From NCBI GenBank assembly GCA_963741405.1, contig CAVUHX010000047.1, positions 62,001 through 126,000 of the forward strand: a stretch of DNA of 64,000 bases, given 5' to 3'. Below the pieces are notes generated by a model, which saw only the letters and a list, made by a program, of their open reading frames with translations, was not told the origin of the DNA and made no database searches. This DNA comes from Roseiarcus sp963741405. GTDB taxonomy: Bacteria > Pseudomonadota > Alphaproteobacteria > Rhizobiales > Beijerinckiaceae. The first letter of the stretch is position 1; every line of letters starts with the position of its first letter. A program made the translations under genes and the position numbers. Below, piece by piece: positions 63,811-64,000 of this stretch.

Positions 63811-64000
63811 TCAAACGTCCGGCTGTCTCCCGCTGGATGCACGCGGCCTCAGCGCCCGCGTCATGAAGACGCTGTTGGGATCCGCCACATAGCCGCCGAA
63901 CGGCCCGCATTCGGCAAACCCCGCCGATGCGTAGAGCGCGCGCGCCGGTTCGAAATAGGGCCACGAGCCGGTTTCGAGGCTGAGCCGCGCGAGGCCCGCG
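63811..64000 (-). CDS. GNAT-family N-acetyltransferase, C-terminal part (5' end outside window)
   Basis: The minus strand reads GLARLSLETGSWPYFEPARA, LYASAGFAECGPFGGYVADP, NSVFMTRALRPRASSGRQPD-V-stop. LETG.....A..LY...GF..C.PF..Y..DP.S(V/I)FM is the C-terminal beta-bulge and final strand of a GNAT acetyltransferase (ElaA/YiaC-like). The acetyl-CoA pocket (Q/RxxGxG/A) is beyond the window edge. Confidence 0.8.
   Translation of the reverse strand, partial: AGLARLSLETGSWPYFEPARALYASAGFAECGPFGGYVADPNSVFMTRALRPRASSGRQPDV

Overview
The window is high-GC DNA with tight gene packing, many ATGA start/stop overlaps and gene families typical of Alphaproteobacteria: bacterioferritin, Tat-exported OpgD-like protein, RopB-type porin remnants, a phasin, ModABC with a molbindin, and an alphaproteobacterial tRNA-Gln(CTG). 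It is most likely chromosome from a member of Hyphomicrobiales. The family cannot be fixed from sequence alone. Beijerinckiaceae/Methylocystaceae is a guess prompted by a sulfur-globule-like Gly/Tyr protein.

Layout. 1-2,918 is a pile of insertion sequences (IS3, an IS4-like element, an IS630 fragment). 3,057-12,122 is ordinary chromosome: L-ATC-hydrolase family, SIMPL, DUF2277, DUF1989, bacterioferritin, a PAS hybrid histidine kinase, a low-complexity secreted protein, OpgD and a small outer-membrane barrel. At 12,303 tRNA-Phe begins an accessory zone (about 12.4-28 kb). It holds a truncated P4-type integrase, IS5, IS21, IS91 and ISAzo13 pieces, a group II intron 3' end, a repeat-flanked pair of unfamiliar genes, a ParB-domain protein and a HigBA toxin-antitoxin module, with an inner stretch of chromosomal-looking genes (metallophosphoesterase, GT4, SDR).

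28,231-53,358 is chromosomal again: modCBA with a divergent mop, phasin, a large AsmA-like protein, Bcp peroxiredoxin, PPK2, a plasma-membrane H+-ATPase with an unusual Lys/Pro/Ala-rich tail, a DUF3024/SWIM operon, an M23 peptidase, a CPA1 antiporter, PPi-dependent phosphofructokinase and dnaE. tRNA-Gln (53,626) and a 47-bp exact copy of its 3' end at 60,286 bound a 6.7-kb integrative element with no visible integrase. It carries SRAP/YedK, a CpaC N-domain protein, an Mrr_N-like protein, a LigD fragment and several small proteins. PAP2 phosphatase and small genes follow, and the window ends inside a GNAT gene.

Functional links: molybdate is taken up by ModABC and probably buffered by Mop. Polyphosphate/PPi appears in PPK2 and PPi-PFK. 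Envelope functions cluster in OpgD, the barrel protein, AsmA-like, M23 and PAP2. Four otherwise intact core-type genes (GT4, SDR, SWIM protein, PFP) are each broken by a single-base indel, two of them in homopolymers. That suggests base-level sequence errors or recent decay.

The least explained parts are the repeat-flanked cassette at 13.1-15.65 kb, the covarying hairpin pair and small hydrophobic ORF at 15.74-15.91 kb, and the integrase-less tRNA-Gln element.
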